Made by a program: the position numbers and the translations under genes
Part shown: piece by piece, positions 51,619-60,632 of the stretch
How the letters are laid out: every line of letters starts with the position of its first letter
Position numbering within the stretch: position 1 is the first letter of the stretch
Assembly: GCA_964649085.1 (NCBI GenBank)
Contig: CAZYPN010000005.1
Coordinates: forward strand, 127,492 to 191,491
DNA from: JADMJV01 sp964649085
GTDB lineage: Bacteria; Vulcanimicrobiota; Xenobia; Xenobiales; JADMJV01
Length of the DNA stretch: 64,000 nt
Reading direction: 5' to 3'
The notes under the pieces: generated by a model
What the model saw: only the letters and a program-made list of their open reading frames with translations
Told to the model about the DNA's origin: nothing
Databases searched by the model: none

Positions 51619-53445
51619 CTACCGCAAAGATTCCAGCACCTGCTCGAAATTGGGACGGACGCGATCCATCGTGAAGCGAAGCGCGCCGAAGTTGGCTCCG
51701 CTCTGACCAATTGCGATGACGAAGTGGAAGGCGTCGACGGATTGAATGACGACAATGCCGCCCGCGCATTCCAAGACCCAATACTGGGGCGTGTCGGAGA
51801 AGGCTTCCAAGAATCCGGTGGCCTCGACCATGAACTCGGAAAGGCGCTGGGGGGTTACCGAATCTTTAATCACCTCGGTGATCACGTAGCCGTCGCGATT
51901 GATCAGAACGACCGAGGAAACGCTGCGCGTCTTGGACAGGGTTTGCACGAGCCCTTCCAACGACGAGAGCATGCCCTGGTACATCGATGGGTAGTCGAGG
52001 CGCTGGCTGCTGTCTTTGACCGGCGCCTCCTCAACCACGGTAACCTCGGGTTCCGGCAGTGACTGCTCGGGGGGCGTCGGAGCCGACTCATCCACCATAG
52101 GGAGCGCGTTCTGCGGGGCCACATCCAGGTTTTCTGTCGAGCCCGACTCCTCGGACTCCCGGTAGGGGGGGTCTTCCCACAGCCCACTTGAGGTCGCAGG
52201 TTCAGGCTCTATCCGGTCCAGTAGCGGCGGTTCGGGTTCGGGGAAATCGGGCTCGGGCAGGCCAGGCTCGGGCAGATCGGGCTCCGGTAGTTCGCCCACC
52301 AATGTCGGAGTCAGGTCGAGGGTGTACTCATCACGAACGTTTTCAAAATTTCTGGTGACAACCTCGGGACCCAGATTCGGTCGGGGCAGGTCATCCCATA
52401 GAGCAGGCTCAGGAGGTAGGCTAGGGGCCTGAACCGAGATCACTTCCGAGTCGACAGCCGGAGACTCAAGGTCTTCAACTGGCGAATCGATCATCAGAGT
52501 AGGAGCCATTTCCTCTTCCGGACTGTGAACTGTGGTATCGGCCGCATCGGCCGAAGCTTCCACTTGGGGAAGTTCTTCGTGGTTCGCAATATCAGCCTCG
52601 TGTGTGATGGCTAAAGGCCCTTCCTCGTGGGCGCCCAGGCTCAACAGCTCTTCGTCTCCCGTCTCGCCGTGGTGTTCGGGGACGGACAGGAGGTCGGCTT
52701 CCAGCGGTTCGGCAGCTATTGGCAGGGTTGATAGTTGCTCTGCCGCTTCCTGGGCCAACTGAGCTGCCAACTCTTCCTGCTTGCGTTCGATCTCGCGCTG
52801 CAGTTGCAGGGCTTCGAGTTCGGCCTGTCGCTCGCGTTCAAGCTGACGGTTACGCTCCTGCTCGAGAAGATATTGGCGCCGCGATTCCTCCAGGTGGGAG
52901 AGCTGAGTGAGCACCTGCTCACAGTAGGAGAGCCTTTTGCGGGTTTCTCCAATGTAGTAGCCGTAGGTCGGGTCGCCGGCGTTCGCCTCGTGAATCGAGG
53001 TCAGTTCTTGCCCCTCTCGCAAGACCAGCGAGCGGGCTATGTTCAGGCGAACACGGGCCAGTGCCAGTTCATCTTCGCCGCAACCCTCGTCGAGCAGCTC
53101 GCTGATTTCGGCGGGCAGTTCGATTTTGTCCCGGAGTTCCTGGGCGAAAACGTGGGCCTCGGGGTAGCACGGCTCGGTCGCGAAAAGTTCTAGAATTTCA
53201 TTGAGCGCTTCCTGGTACAGCCCGTGATGGCGGTACATCTGGGCCATGCTGAGACGGGCTTCAGCCACCGATTCGTCCCGCAAAACCTTCTGATAAGCCT
53301 CAAGCGCCTCCAGGCGGAGCCCCCGTCGAAAAGCCGTCTCTGCCAGGGCCAGCAGGGCAATGGGATGATCCGGGGACTTCTCGCAAATTTGGCGCAACTT
53401 CTCGAGTTTCAGTTCGAGGGTGGTTTTCTGTTCGACAGTGGGCAC
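51619..53445 (-). CDS. TPR / coiled-coil / Roadblock-LC7 protein
   Basis: 608 aa, GTG start after GAGGAGG. Residues about 20-110 form TPR-like repeats; about 185-245 are a charged coiled coil (R-R-Q-Y-L-L-E-Q-E-R-N-R-Q-L-E-R-E-R-Q); about 245-485 are an acidic, Pro-rich disordered linker. The C-terminal 115 residues fit a Roadblock/LC7 domain (S-V-V-L-I-N-R-D-G-Y-V-I-T-E, Y-W-V-L-E-C-A-G-G-I-V-V-I, V-I-A-I-G-Q-S-G-A-N-F-G). Roadblock proteins such as MglB regulate small GTPases. It is encoded with another Roadblock protein and a receiver. No MglA-like GTPase is in view. Confidence 0.82.
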   Translation of the reverse strand: MPTVEQKTTLELKLEKLRQICEKSPDHPIALLALAETAFRRGLRLEALEAYQKVLRDESVAEARLSMAQMYRHHGLYQEALNEILELFATEPCYPEAHVFAQELRDKIELPAEISELLDEGCGEDELALARVRLNIARSLVLREGQELTSIHEANAGDPTYGYYIGETRKRLSYCEQVLTQLSHLEESRRQYLLEQERNRQLERERQAELEALQLQREIERKQEELAAQLAQEAAEQLSTLPIAAEPLEADLLSVPEHHGETGDEELLSLGAHEEGPLAITHEADIANHEELPQVEASADAADTTVHSPEEEMAPTLMIDSPVEDLESPAVDSEVISVQAPSLPPEPALWDDLPRPNLGPEVVTRNFENVRDEYTLDLTPTLVGELPEPDLPEPGLPEPDFPEPEPPLLDRIEPEPATSSGLWEDPPYRESEESGSTENLDVAPQNALPMVDESAPTPPEQSLPEPEVTVVEEAPVKDSSQRLDYPSMYQGMLSSLEGLVQTLSKTRSVSSVVLINRDGYVITEVIKDSVTPQRLSEFMVEATGFLEAFSDTPQYWVLECAGGIVVIQSVDAFHFVIAIGQSGANFGALRFTMDRVRPNFEQVLESLR

Positions 53446-53468
53446 TCGGACTTACCTCCTCAACACCG

Positions 53469-53864
53469 TCAGGCCACCGAACTCGAGGCGGAGCCCTGTC
53501 GCTGCAAGCATTCTTGGACAATTGCCAGCAACCCTATCGGACTGAAGGGCTTGGACACCTGAGCGTCGGCCTCGGAGCTTTGAACGCCTTCCAGGTCGTC
53601 TTCGCTCAGAGGATGAGTCATCAGCACCACAATGGAATCCTGCGTGCTGGGCTCGCGCTTGAGCATTGAGCACAGCTGAAGAGCATCGGCGTCGGGCAGG
53701 GAAAGGTCGAGCAAGATCAGCGATGGAGGAGCGTCCCGGGCAACTTGAAGGGCCTGTTCAGAGTCGTGCACGGACATCAGTTCGAAGCCGAAATCCTCGA
53801 GAATCACGCGGATCACTTCACAGGTGGTCGCGTCGTCATCGATGACGAGAATTCTTTTGTTCAT
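53469..53864 (-). CDS. CheY-like single-domain response regulator
   Basis: 131 aa, a lone receiver domain. The acidic pair is at residues 9-11 (V-I-D-D-D-A), phospho-acceptor Asp53 in L-L-D-L-S-L-P-D, then M-T-H for the Thr position and V-S-K-P-F for the Lys. There is no output domain, so it acts by protein-protein contact. It overlaps the 118-aa Roadblock gene by 4 nt, which suggests the two products work together. Confidence 0.92.
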   Translation of the reverse strand: MNKRILVIDDDATTCEVIRVILEDFGFELMSVHDSEQALQVARDAPPSLILLDLSLPDADALQLCSMLKREPSTQDSIVVLMTHPLSEDDLEGVQSSEADAQVSKPFSPIGLLAIVQECLQRQGSASSSVA

Positions 53865-54217
53865 GCGAGCAGGGCCTCCACGGCCGACTTGGACTTGCGA
53901 ATTTCGAGGCGCAACCTTCCAAGATTTGCGTTACCGGCTGCGACAACCACCAGAACGCACTGGTTGGCGAGCTGTTCTGCCGTGATCTGGCAGTCGCCAA
54001 ATTCGATGTATTGCTGGCTGAGGGGGCTTTTTCCCAGTTCGTCGACCAGTTGAGCCCCCAGTTGAACCGCTCGAAGCACCAGCATGGCGATGGCCGGGGC
54101 ATCGGTTTCTTCGTTGAAGTGCTCCTCGATGAGCAGCCCCTGATCATCGAGAATGAGGGCTCCTCGGACGAGGTCGACCTTACAAAAATTCTCCAGCACT
54201 CGCTTGAGGTCGGTCAC
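53861..54217 (-). CDS. Roadblock/LC7 domain protein (MglB-like)
   Basis: 118 aa, GTG start. The whole protein is one Roadblock/LC7 domain: V-R-G-A-L-I-L-D-D-Q-G-L-L-I-E-E-H at the start, A-Q-L-V-D-E-L-G-K in the middle, V-L-V-V-V-A-A-G-N-A-N-L-G-R-L-R-L-E-I at the end. MglB in Myxococcus has this size and acts as GTPase-activating protein for MglA. Coupled to the CheY-like gene by a 4-nt overlap, and 3 nt after the previous gene. Confidence 0.88.
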   Translation of the reverse strand: MTDLKRVLENFCKVDLVRGALILDDQGLLIEEHFNEETDAPAIAMLVLRAVQLGAQLVDELGKSPLSQQYIEFGDCQITAEQLANQCVLVVVAAGNANLGRLRLEIRKSKSAVEALLA

Positions 54218-54220
54218 GGC

Positions 54221-55099
54221 TTACTCTCCACGGGGATAGACCGTAACTTCCTGGCCGTCCTGAAGGCCGAGTTCGGTTGCCATTTTTTGAGGGATTTCGA
54301 GCAATAGATTTTTCTTGGACGCGCCCTGAGCCTTGAAGGTGCCCAGAGAACGCCCCTCGGCATCCTCGATGGCAATGGGAAAGATGTTCTTGCCGTTGTA
54401 ACCCCAGCCCCGAGCCCACTCGAGGTCGAGCTTGAGGGTGTCCTTGCTGGCGAACATCCCACCCACCGGCTTGACTGTCAGTTGCAGCATTTTCTCCAGG
54501 TCTTCGTTGATCTGTCGACTGCGAGCTTCCAGTTCTGGAGCCTTTTCGGCGAAAACGTGAACGGTTGCTCCCTGGGAATGGACATAGCCAAACAGGTTTG
54601 TGATGACCTCTTTGCCGCACAGCACTTCACCGTATTGAGAGATGAACTGATCGTGGACGGGCTCGCCTCGGTCGAGCACCACCACTGCGCGGCCCTCCGG
54701 AAGATCGAATTGGAGAAAGCCGGATTGCGAATCGTGCTCAAGGTTGTCGAGGACCTTCTTTAGCTCCTTTTTGCGAACCTGATAGTCGCGGTAGAGGGGT
54801 TTGAAGGCAAACGAGTGTCCCAAGATATTCGCAAGGCGACTGGAGAGAATGAAGGAGCTGGCGGCAACCCTGGAGCCCGAGCCAGCCATGTTGATGAGCC
54901 GGTCCGGTTTGTTGACCTTGACATCGACCTTGGGTCCCGTGACTTCAAAGGCACGCACCTGATCGCCGTTGGACACGAAGACATAGGCCTGTTTTCCCGG
55001 CGCCAGTTCAAACTTAACATAGCCCGAAAAGCCGTCGGCGCACAGGTTGTCGACCATCGTTCGCAGGTCCGACCCGGTCAAAAGCACGCCTTCTGGCAT
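54221..55099 (-). CDS. Protein with DUF4388-like N-terminal part and AbrB-like C terminus
   Basis: 292 aa from the ATG at 55099 with AAGGG upstream; a TTG at 55141 would add 14 residues. The N-terminal 100 residues have the pattern F-S-G-Y-V-K-F-E-L-A and V-F-V-S-N-G-D-Q-V-R-A-F, like the DUF4388 (PATAN) effector-type domain found in gliding/polarity receivers. A second half-copy follows (S-G-F-L-Q-F-D-L-P, V-V-V-L-D-R-G-E-P). The last 35 residues (L-L-E-I-P-Q-K-M-A-T-E-L-G-L-Q-D-G-Q-E-V-T-V) look like a swapped-hairpin AbrB DNA-binding fold. No firm function. Confidence 0.6.
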   Translation of the reverse strand: MPEGVLLTGSDLRTMVDNLCADGFSGYVKFELAPGKQAYVFVSNGDQVRAFEVTGPKVDVKVNKPDRLINMAGSGSRVAASSFILSSRLANILGHSFAFKPLYRDYQVRKKELKKVLDNLEHDSQSGFLQFDLPEGRAVVVLDRGEPVHDQFISQYGEVLCGKEVITNLFGYVHSQGATVHVFAEKAPELEARSRQINEDLEKMLQLTVKPVGGMFASKDTLKLDLEWARGWGYNGKNIFPIAIEDAEGRSLGTFKAQGASKKNLLLEIPQKMATELGLQDGQEVTVYPRGE

Positions 55100-55179
55100 G
55101 AGCGGGTTGCCCTTGGGGAGATTAATGTCCGGTTCCTCCAATAAGTCGAGTTGGGGTCGTCAGCTTCTAGTTCGGCCTG

Positions 55180-56121
55180 TCAGGGCGACTGAAACGGGTT
55201 GGAAGACGACCCTCCCTTGTTCAAATCCAGAGAAATCGTGCGGCTGGTTTTCTTGACGAAATCCGGCACGGCACTATCCCCTGCCTCCCCAGAAGAGCCT
55301 CCTGCTTCTGGATTGGGCCCAGGAACCCCTGGTTTGGCTGCAAAGGGGCTGGCGCTTTCGGCCGATTTTCCGAAAGGACTGGCACCCTCGCCCGAAGGAC
55401 CTCCAGCCGTCTTTCGGAGCAAGGCTTCCCAGGCGTCACCGCCAGCCTTTGGGGGCTCGTTTGAGGCGGGCGAGGGCGTGGTGCCGCTCTTGAACGGATT
55501 GGGTCCTTCGCCCTCGTTCGAGCGAACACGCTGAAGCAGGTCAGCCCAACCTCCGGAGGTGTTACCTACCGATTCGGTAACGGGCGGAGCCGAAGGTGCA
55601 CCAAAGGCGATGGGCGTTGGGGGCCGAGGCGGCGGCTTGACGATTTCTGTGTCGGCCAGCCGCGAACTGAAGGTGTCGCCCGAATCCGGGGGCGGCGGGG
55701 GCGGCGGAGGACTGGGAATCTTGTTGGCCATCGGGGGCACGGGCATCCGAGCCGTAGGCGGAGGAGGCAGTGGAGCAGCGGGGGGGGGCGGCGGTCCCGG
55801 GGCCGGAGGTGGTGGAGCGGCAGCCGCGGACGGAGCCGAAGCCTGTTCTTCTTCGAGCAGGGTCGAGGCGTCGTTACTCAATTTCGCCTGGCGCTGGGCA
55901 GCCGCAGCCGCCAGTCGGTCGATTTCAAGGTCCAGGCTACGCCCCTTGGATTCCTTATACTCTAAGGCTCCTAGAACGACCACCGCCAGGGTAAGCACAG
56001 CGAAGCTGGCACCCAGCAGTCCCTGGTTCTGAACCAGTACGGGTGGAGGAGCAGCCCAGGCAGGACAGCTCAGCACCCAGCCTGCGGTTACACCGGCAAC
56101 AAGGGAACGCCCCAATGACAC
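55180..56121 (-). CDS. Proline-rich exported or membrane protein of unknown function
   Basis: 313 aa from the GTG at 56121; a GTG at 56133 overlaps the AGGAGG and is less likely. A signal-like N terminus ends A-W-A then A-P-P-P, followed by a second hydrophobic segment (about 35-52). Residues about 90-160 are a polyproline region with runs of Pro broken by Ala and Gly. The rest is Ser/Gly/Pro-rich with short helices (W-A-D-L-L-Q-R-V-R, W-E-A-L-L-R-K-T-A) that occur twice and may be binding motifs. Probably a flexible tether outside or at the membrane. No family recognised. Confidence 0.7.
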   Translation of the reverse strand: MSLGRSLVAGVTAGWVLSCPAWAAPPPVLVQNQGLLGASFAVLTLAVVVLGALEYKESKGRSLDLEIDRLAAAAAQRQAKLSNDASTLLEEEQASAPSAAAAPPPPAPGPPPPPAAPLPPPPTARMPVPPMANKIPSPPPPPPPPDSGDTFSSRLADTEIVKPPPRPPTPIAFGAPSAPPVTESVGNTSGGWADLLQRVRSNEGEGPNPFKSGTTPSPASNEPPKAGGDAWEALLRKTAGGPSGEGASPFGKSAESASPFAAKPGVPGPNPEAGGSSGEAGDSAVPDFVKKTSRTISLDLNKGGSSSNPFQSP

Positions 56122-56258
56122 GCCTACCAGCACCTCCTTTGATAGATACCACTTCGCTAGATCTGGAGAACAGACCTACTGTTCTCGGCCCATGCTTATT
56201 CAAAGCGACCCTCGGATTCCTTCCCATCTGGACAGTGGAATTAACTGTCTGGGTGGAT

Positions 56259-59200
56259 TTACATCCGTTGGGAGAGCAGTTCGATGCGCTGGGCTACGTC
56301 GCGATAGCGGATGTCGACCACAAAGCATTCCTGGAAGGCCTGCATGGCCTCCTTCAGGCGCCCCTTCTCTTCCAGAATACAGGCCAGGTTGAAGCGGATG
56401 TCCAGCAGATCCTCATCCTGGTATCCTGGGGTGTCGAGTGCCAGTTGGAACTGACGGATGGCCAGGTCGCTGTAGCCCTGTTGCGCGAAGCAAAGAGCCA
56501 GTTGATTGCAGGCCATCAGATACTTGTTGGGCTCGGTAGCGGCCCGATTGTATTCTTGAATCGCTTCCTCGATGAAGCCGAGTTGCTGATAGAATTTGCC
56601 CAAACGAAGGTGAGAGTTGGCGTCACCCGCGCGGAAGCCCGTGACCGACTTGTATTCGCGAATGATTTTCGAGACCAACCCCTTGGAGAAGATTTGCCGT
56701 GCGATGTCGGCAGCGTCTTCCAGACGGCCTTCCTTGGCGTAGATAATGGCCACTCGCGAGAGGCTCTCGGGACGCCCCGGCTCTTTTTCCAGCACCTCGT
56801 GATAAATCGGTCGGGCTTCCTCAAACAGTCCCTGGTGGAAGAGAATGTCGCCCACTCGTTCTAAGTAGGGGACATTGTCCTGGGCGGTTCTCAGCAGTTC
56901 GTCCAGCACGGGACGCGCCTGTTCCAGGCCGCGATGCTCGACCAGCATCTCGGCCAATCGGAACAAGATTTCAATGCCTTGCTCGACCCGGTCGTGGGTC
57001 AAGGCCTGGTCGGCGGCCCGCCGCAAAAAGCCCAGGGCCGGCACGATCTCGTCGAGCATCAGATAGCTGTGAGAGATTTCTTGCAGCGCCTGGATGGCGC
57101 GGTCCCATTGGTCCTGACGTTCCAAAATGGAGGCGATACGCTCGCGTACCACCAGGGCCATCGTCGGTTTGCCCATTTCGGCCAGCTGGAGTTGCAGTTG
57201 CTCCAGGTGCTCGACACCTTCGGACACGACCTTGTGACGGAAAAAACCATCGACCAGTTTGACGAAGATGGCATCGGCCGATTTGTTGTGGGAATGCTGC
57301 AGGTAGCCGAGCAAGATTTCCAGATAGGCCTGTTGGGCTTTGGCCCAGCCCTCGGTCTCTTTGAGGATATCGGCGATGCGCTCGCGATACTCCAGTGACG
57401 TCTCCCATTGCTCGTTGAGGGCGAAACACTCGGCCAGGGTATTCAAAACGCGTAGATGTCGGTCGGTGTCGCGCTTTTCCCGGCAATCTTCGGCCAGTGC
57501 TTCGAGCAGAGACTGACCCTGCTCCAGGAAGCCGGCTTTAAGAAAGAGAGCACCCAATTGTTGGCGCAGTTCCAGGTTGAGCGGTTGCAGGTTGACGATT
57601 TCCCGCACGCACTCCAATGCGTCATCGACGTTGCCTCGCTCGAGGTGAATGCCGAGCAAGATGCGATAGTGCTCGGTGGCTTCTTCGAAACGCAAATTCC
57701 GGATCAGCAGTCGGATCGCCTGACGACGATGATCGATGTCTTTGGGGTCGAGTTCGAGGATCTTTTTCAGAACTCGCTGTGCAACCTCGGGGAGATTCTG
57801 CTCCAGGTACACCTTTGCCAACTGGGCGAACTGTTCCAGGGCCTGAGCCGTTTGTCCCTGCTCGGCCCAGAGCGTTCCCAACCGGTAGCGGGCATTCAGG
57901 TTGTGGCTATCGAGTTCGAGCATTCGTGAGTAGACGTCGGCGGCCGATGTAGCGTTGCCTTCGCGGTGAAACCGGCCTGCCAGCACCAGCATGCCCTCGC
58001 GCGCCCGCTCGTTCTGGCCCTGGGCAGCCAGTGTGTGACAGAGATGCAGGCGAATGTCCACGTCGGAAGGTTGGTAGGCCAGAATTTCTCGATACAACCG
58101 CTCTGACTCCAGGTAGTTGCCGGCTTTGGAAGCCATCTCTGCCATGTGAAAAACCTGGTTACGGGCCTTTCCTAACTCGCCGAGGTCGAGATAGTTGTGC
58201 ACCAGACCGTCGAGGTATTGACTCTTTTCCTCCATGTCGTCTGGCATGTGGGCTACCAGGTCACGAACGCGATCGAACTGCCCTAAGGTTAGAAACTTTT
58301 GCACAAGCAGTCGCAAGAAGCTGCGTTTTTCGGGATCCGAATCGTTCAGCAGAACGATGGCCCGCTCGGCTTCATCAAAGCGATTGGCGTTCAGGTAGGC
58401 CTGGATGATGCGGCGATGATAGCGGGGACGAATTTCATCGTGCTCACTGAGTCGGCTGACCTCCTGGGCGGCCTTTTCCAGGTCGCCCACGCCGATCAGG
58501 GCCTCGATCAACTGACCCATGAAGGAATTGCGCAAGGGGTCAGATTCGTTGAGTCGATAGATCTGGTCGGCCGCCGACTGGAACTGCTGGGCGCTGAGAT
58601 AGCCACCGATGACCTGGCTGATCAGGCGTGGACGGCCCTCATCGTCGGGGGCCAGCCGGGCGCATTCGGCCGCGGCTTCATCCAGTCGAGACGCTTCCAG
58701 ATAGGCTCCAACCAGGCGGCGCTGGAAGGTCAATCGCAGCGGGTCGTCCTCGGGCAGCCGGTGAATGGTCCGGGCTGCCGTTTCCAGATCGCCTTTGCTC
58801 AAGGGAATTTCCAGCAGTCTGGTAACCAGGCTGTTGCGTTCCCTCTCGGAGCGGGGGATCTGGGGGAGCCCTTCAAAGGCCTTCTCCAGGTTGCCCTGAT
58901 CCAGGTAGAGTTTGACGAGCTCCTTGCGCATCGAAAGCAGTTGCTCATCGTCAGCAGGAAGCAGCGCCATCTCGGTTTCGGCCTGGGCCAGATCACGGGC
59001 TTCCAGCAGTTGGGTGACTGCCTGGCGGTGCAGAGGAACCTTGCGCGGGTCATCGGCTGGAAGCTGACGCAAATGCTGCAGAGCCCCCTGGGTTTGGCCC
59101 AGGCGAAGATAAGCACCCACCAGGGCCCGACGCACGTCGATCTGTCCTGGATCGATGCGCAGAATCATTTCGCAGTTCTGAGCTGCGTCTTCGTGTCGCT

Positions 59201-60611
59201 CCAGTGCCAGCAGGCACTCACCCCGATAGACCAGTGCTCGCAGGTCATCGGGGCGCTGGGACACCAGTCGGTCAAGCTCTTGCAGGGCACCGGCAAAATC
59301 GCCGCGATCACGGAGTCCCACGGCGACCTGATACTGCAGGTCAACGGCCTCGGGAAAAATTTGAATCATCTTTTGCTGCAGCTCGAGGGCCGCCTGGTCA
59401 TTGCCCTGGGCTCGATGGATCTTGATGACTTGCTGGAACTCGTCGAGGGCTTCCGCCTTCATTTCACGCTTGAGGTACAGGTCGCCAAGCATCTCCCGGG
59501 CCTCGACATGCTGGCTCTCGATCTCCAGCAGCCGTCTTAAGGCCTTGACCGCGTCGTCGGTCATGCCGCGCTCGACCTGATACTGGGCCATGGCCAGATA
59601 GTGAGGAGGCAGCTCCTGAGTGCGCTGCTGGCGCTGGAGATTCTCTACCAGTCGCCCTCGAATGTTGACGTTGTTCGGGCTGCGCTCGAGGATGGTGTTG
59701 TAGATGCCGATGAGCTTGTCGCCCACGGGTCGGTTTTGAGGCTCTAAGGTGAGGATCTGCTCATAGAGCTGGATCACCTTATCGAGGGCAGTACCTTCTT
59801 TTTCATAGAGATCGGCCAGAACCCGGTAGGCAGCCACGGCCTTTTCTTTGAGATTGAGCCTGGTATAGAGCTCGCCTACGCTGACATAGGCCTCTTTGTT
59901 GGTGGGGTCGGCCTGAATGATTCGTTCGTAGGCCCGGCAAGCGTCAGAAAACATTTGCTTCTGAACGTAGAGCACGGCGGCGCGTTCGAACCAGGTGCGT
60001 GTCTCGGATGCCCGGCGTCCCTGACGGGCAAATACTTCACCGAGCATCTCATAAGCCTGGGCCTGCGCCTCGGGAAGCTTCTCTTGAGTGAGTCGGAGGA
60101 CTTCCTGAAACTCGCCGATGGCTTCCCGGTACATTTCCTTCATCATGTAGGATCGGCCGAGGGCCATATGGGTATCCCAGATACCCGGCATAAGCTCTTG
60201 CGATTTTTTGAGATATTGCAGGGCCTGGTCGACCTGACCGTGATCGAGCCGAAACTCGCCGATGCGCAGGTAGATGGAAGGTTTGACCTGGGCGACCAGT
60301 TGACGTACCTGGGGGATAACATCAGGACGCGCCTGCACCGTTTCTTCCAGGCGCAAAATGATCTCGTAGCGCTCCATCGCCGACTTCTTGTCGCCGCCCA
60401 GCACATAGATTTCGGCACAGTCCATGTGCTGGTAAATCACGGTAGCGTAGTCGCCTTTTTGCGAGGCGAATTTGATGATGGCATTACGAACGTCGAGGTT
60501 CTGCTGGTCTTCTTCTACAACCCGATTAAGAGCCGTCAGAGCGTCGTCGAGTCGCCCCTGGGCAGCGAGTTTGGTGGCGTAGGTGAGCCATTGTTGAATA
60601 ATGTCAGACAT
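56259..60611 (-). CDS. Giant TPR-repeat protein
   Basis: 1450 aa, ATG start. The whole length is helical tandem TPR and TPR-like repeats. Typical are A-L-Q-Y-L-K-K-S-Q-E-L-M-P-G, A-A-Y-R-V-L-A-D-L-Y-E-K, A-L-E-Q-F-A-Q-L-A-K-V-Y and A-I-Q-E-Y-N-R-A-A. Paired A-E-A-L/Y-P-x motifs recur about every 34 residues. No catalytic domain, signal peptide or membrane helix is visible. Such scaffolds organise protein complexes. It lies 21 bp after another TPR gene and 137 bp before the Pro-rich gene. Confidence 0.88.
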   Translation of the reverse strand: MSDIIQQWLTYATKLAAQGRLDDALTALNRVVEEDQQNLDVRNAIIKFASQKGDYATVIYQHMDCAEIYVLGGDKKSAMERYEIILRLEETVQARPDVIPQVRQLVAQVKPSIYLRIGEFRLDHGQVDQALQYLKKSQELMPGIWDTHMALGRSYMMKEMYREAIGEFQEVLRLTQEKLPEAQAQAYEMLGEVFARQGRRASETRTWFERAAVLYVQKQMFSDACRAYERIIQADPTNKEAYVSVGELYTRLNLKEKAVAAYRVLADLYEKEGTALDKVIQLYEQILTLEPQNRPVGDKLIGIYNTILERSPNNVNIRGRLVENLQRQQRTQELPPHYLAMAQYQVERGMTDDAVKALRRLLEIESQHVEAREMLGDLYLKREMKAEALDEFQQVIKIHRAQGNDQAALELQQKMIQIFPEAVDLQYQVAVGLRDRGDFAGALQELDRLVSQRPDDLRALVYRGECLLALERHEDAAQNCEMILRIDPGQIDVRRALVGAYLRLGQTQGALQHLRQLPADDPRKVPLHRQAVTQLLEARDLAQAETEMALLPADDEQLLSMRKELVKLYLDQGNLEKAFEGLPQIPRSERERNSLVTRLLEIPLSKGDLETAARTIHRLPEDDPLRLTFQRRLVGAYLEASRLDEAAAECARLAPDDEGRPRLISQVIGGYLSAQQFQSAADQIYRLNESDPLRNSFMGQLIEALIGVGDLEKAAQEVSRLSEHDEIRPRYHRRIIQAYLNANRFDEAERAIVLLNDSDPEKRSFLRLLVQKFLTLGQFDRVRDLVAHMPDDMEEKSQYLDGLVHNYLDLGELGKARNQVFHMAEMASKAGNYLESERLYREILAYQPSDVDIRLHLCHTLAAQGQNERAREGMLVLAGRFHREGNATSAADVYSRMLELDSHNLNARYRLGTLWAEQGQTAQALEQFAQLAKVYLEQNLPEVAQRVLKKILELDPKDIDHRRQAIRLLIRNLRFEEATEHYRILLGIHLERGNVDDALECVREIVNLQPLNLELRQQLGALFLKAGFLEQGQSLLEALAEDCREKRDTDRHLRVLNTLAECFALNEQWETSLEYRERIADILKETEGWAKAQQAYLEILLGYLQHSHNKSADAIFVKLVDGFFRHKVVSEGVEHLEQLQLQLAEMGKPTMALVVRERIASILERQDQWDRAIQALQEISHSYLMLDEIVPALGFLRRAADQALTHDRVEQGIEILFRLAEMLVEHRGLEQARPVLDELLRTAQDNVPYLERVGDILFHQGLFEEARPIYHEVLEKEPGRPESLSRVAIIYAKEGRLEDAADIARQIFSKGLVSKIIREYKSVTGFRAGDANSHLRLGKFYQQLGFIEEAIQEYNRAATEPNKYLMACNQLALCFAQQGYSDLAIRQFQLALDTPGYQDEDLLDIRFNLACILEEKGRLKEAMQAFQECFVVDIRYRDVAQRIELLSQRM

Positions 60612-60632
60612 TCGCGTTCTCTCTATACTCGC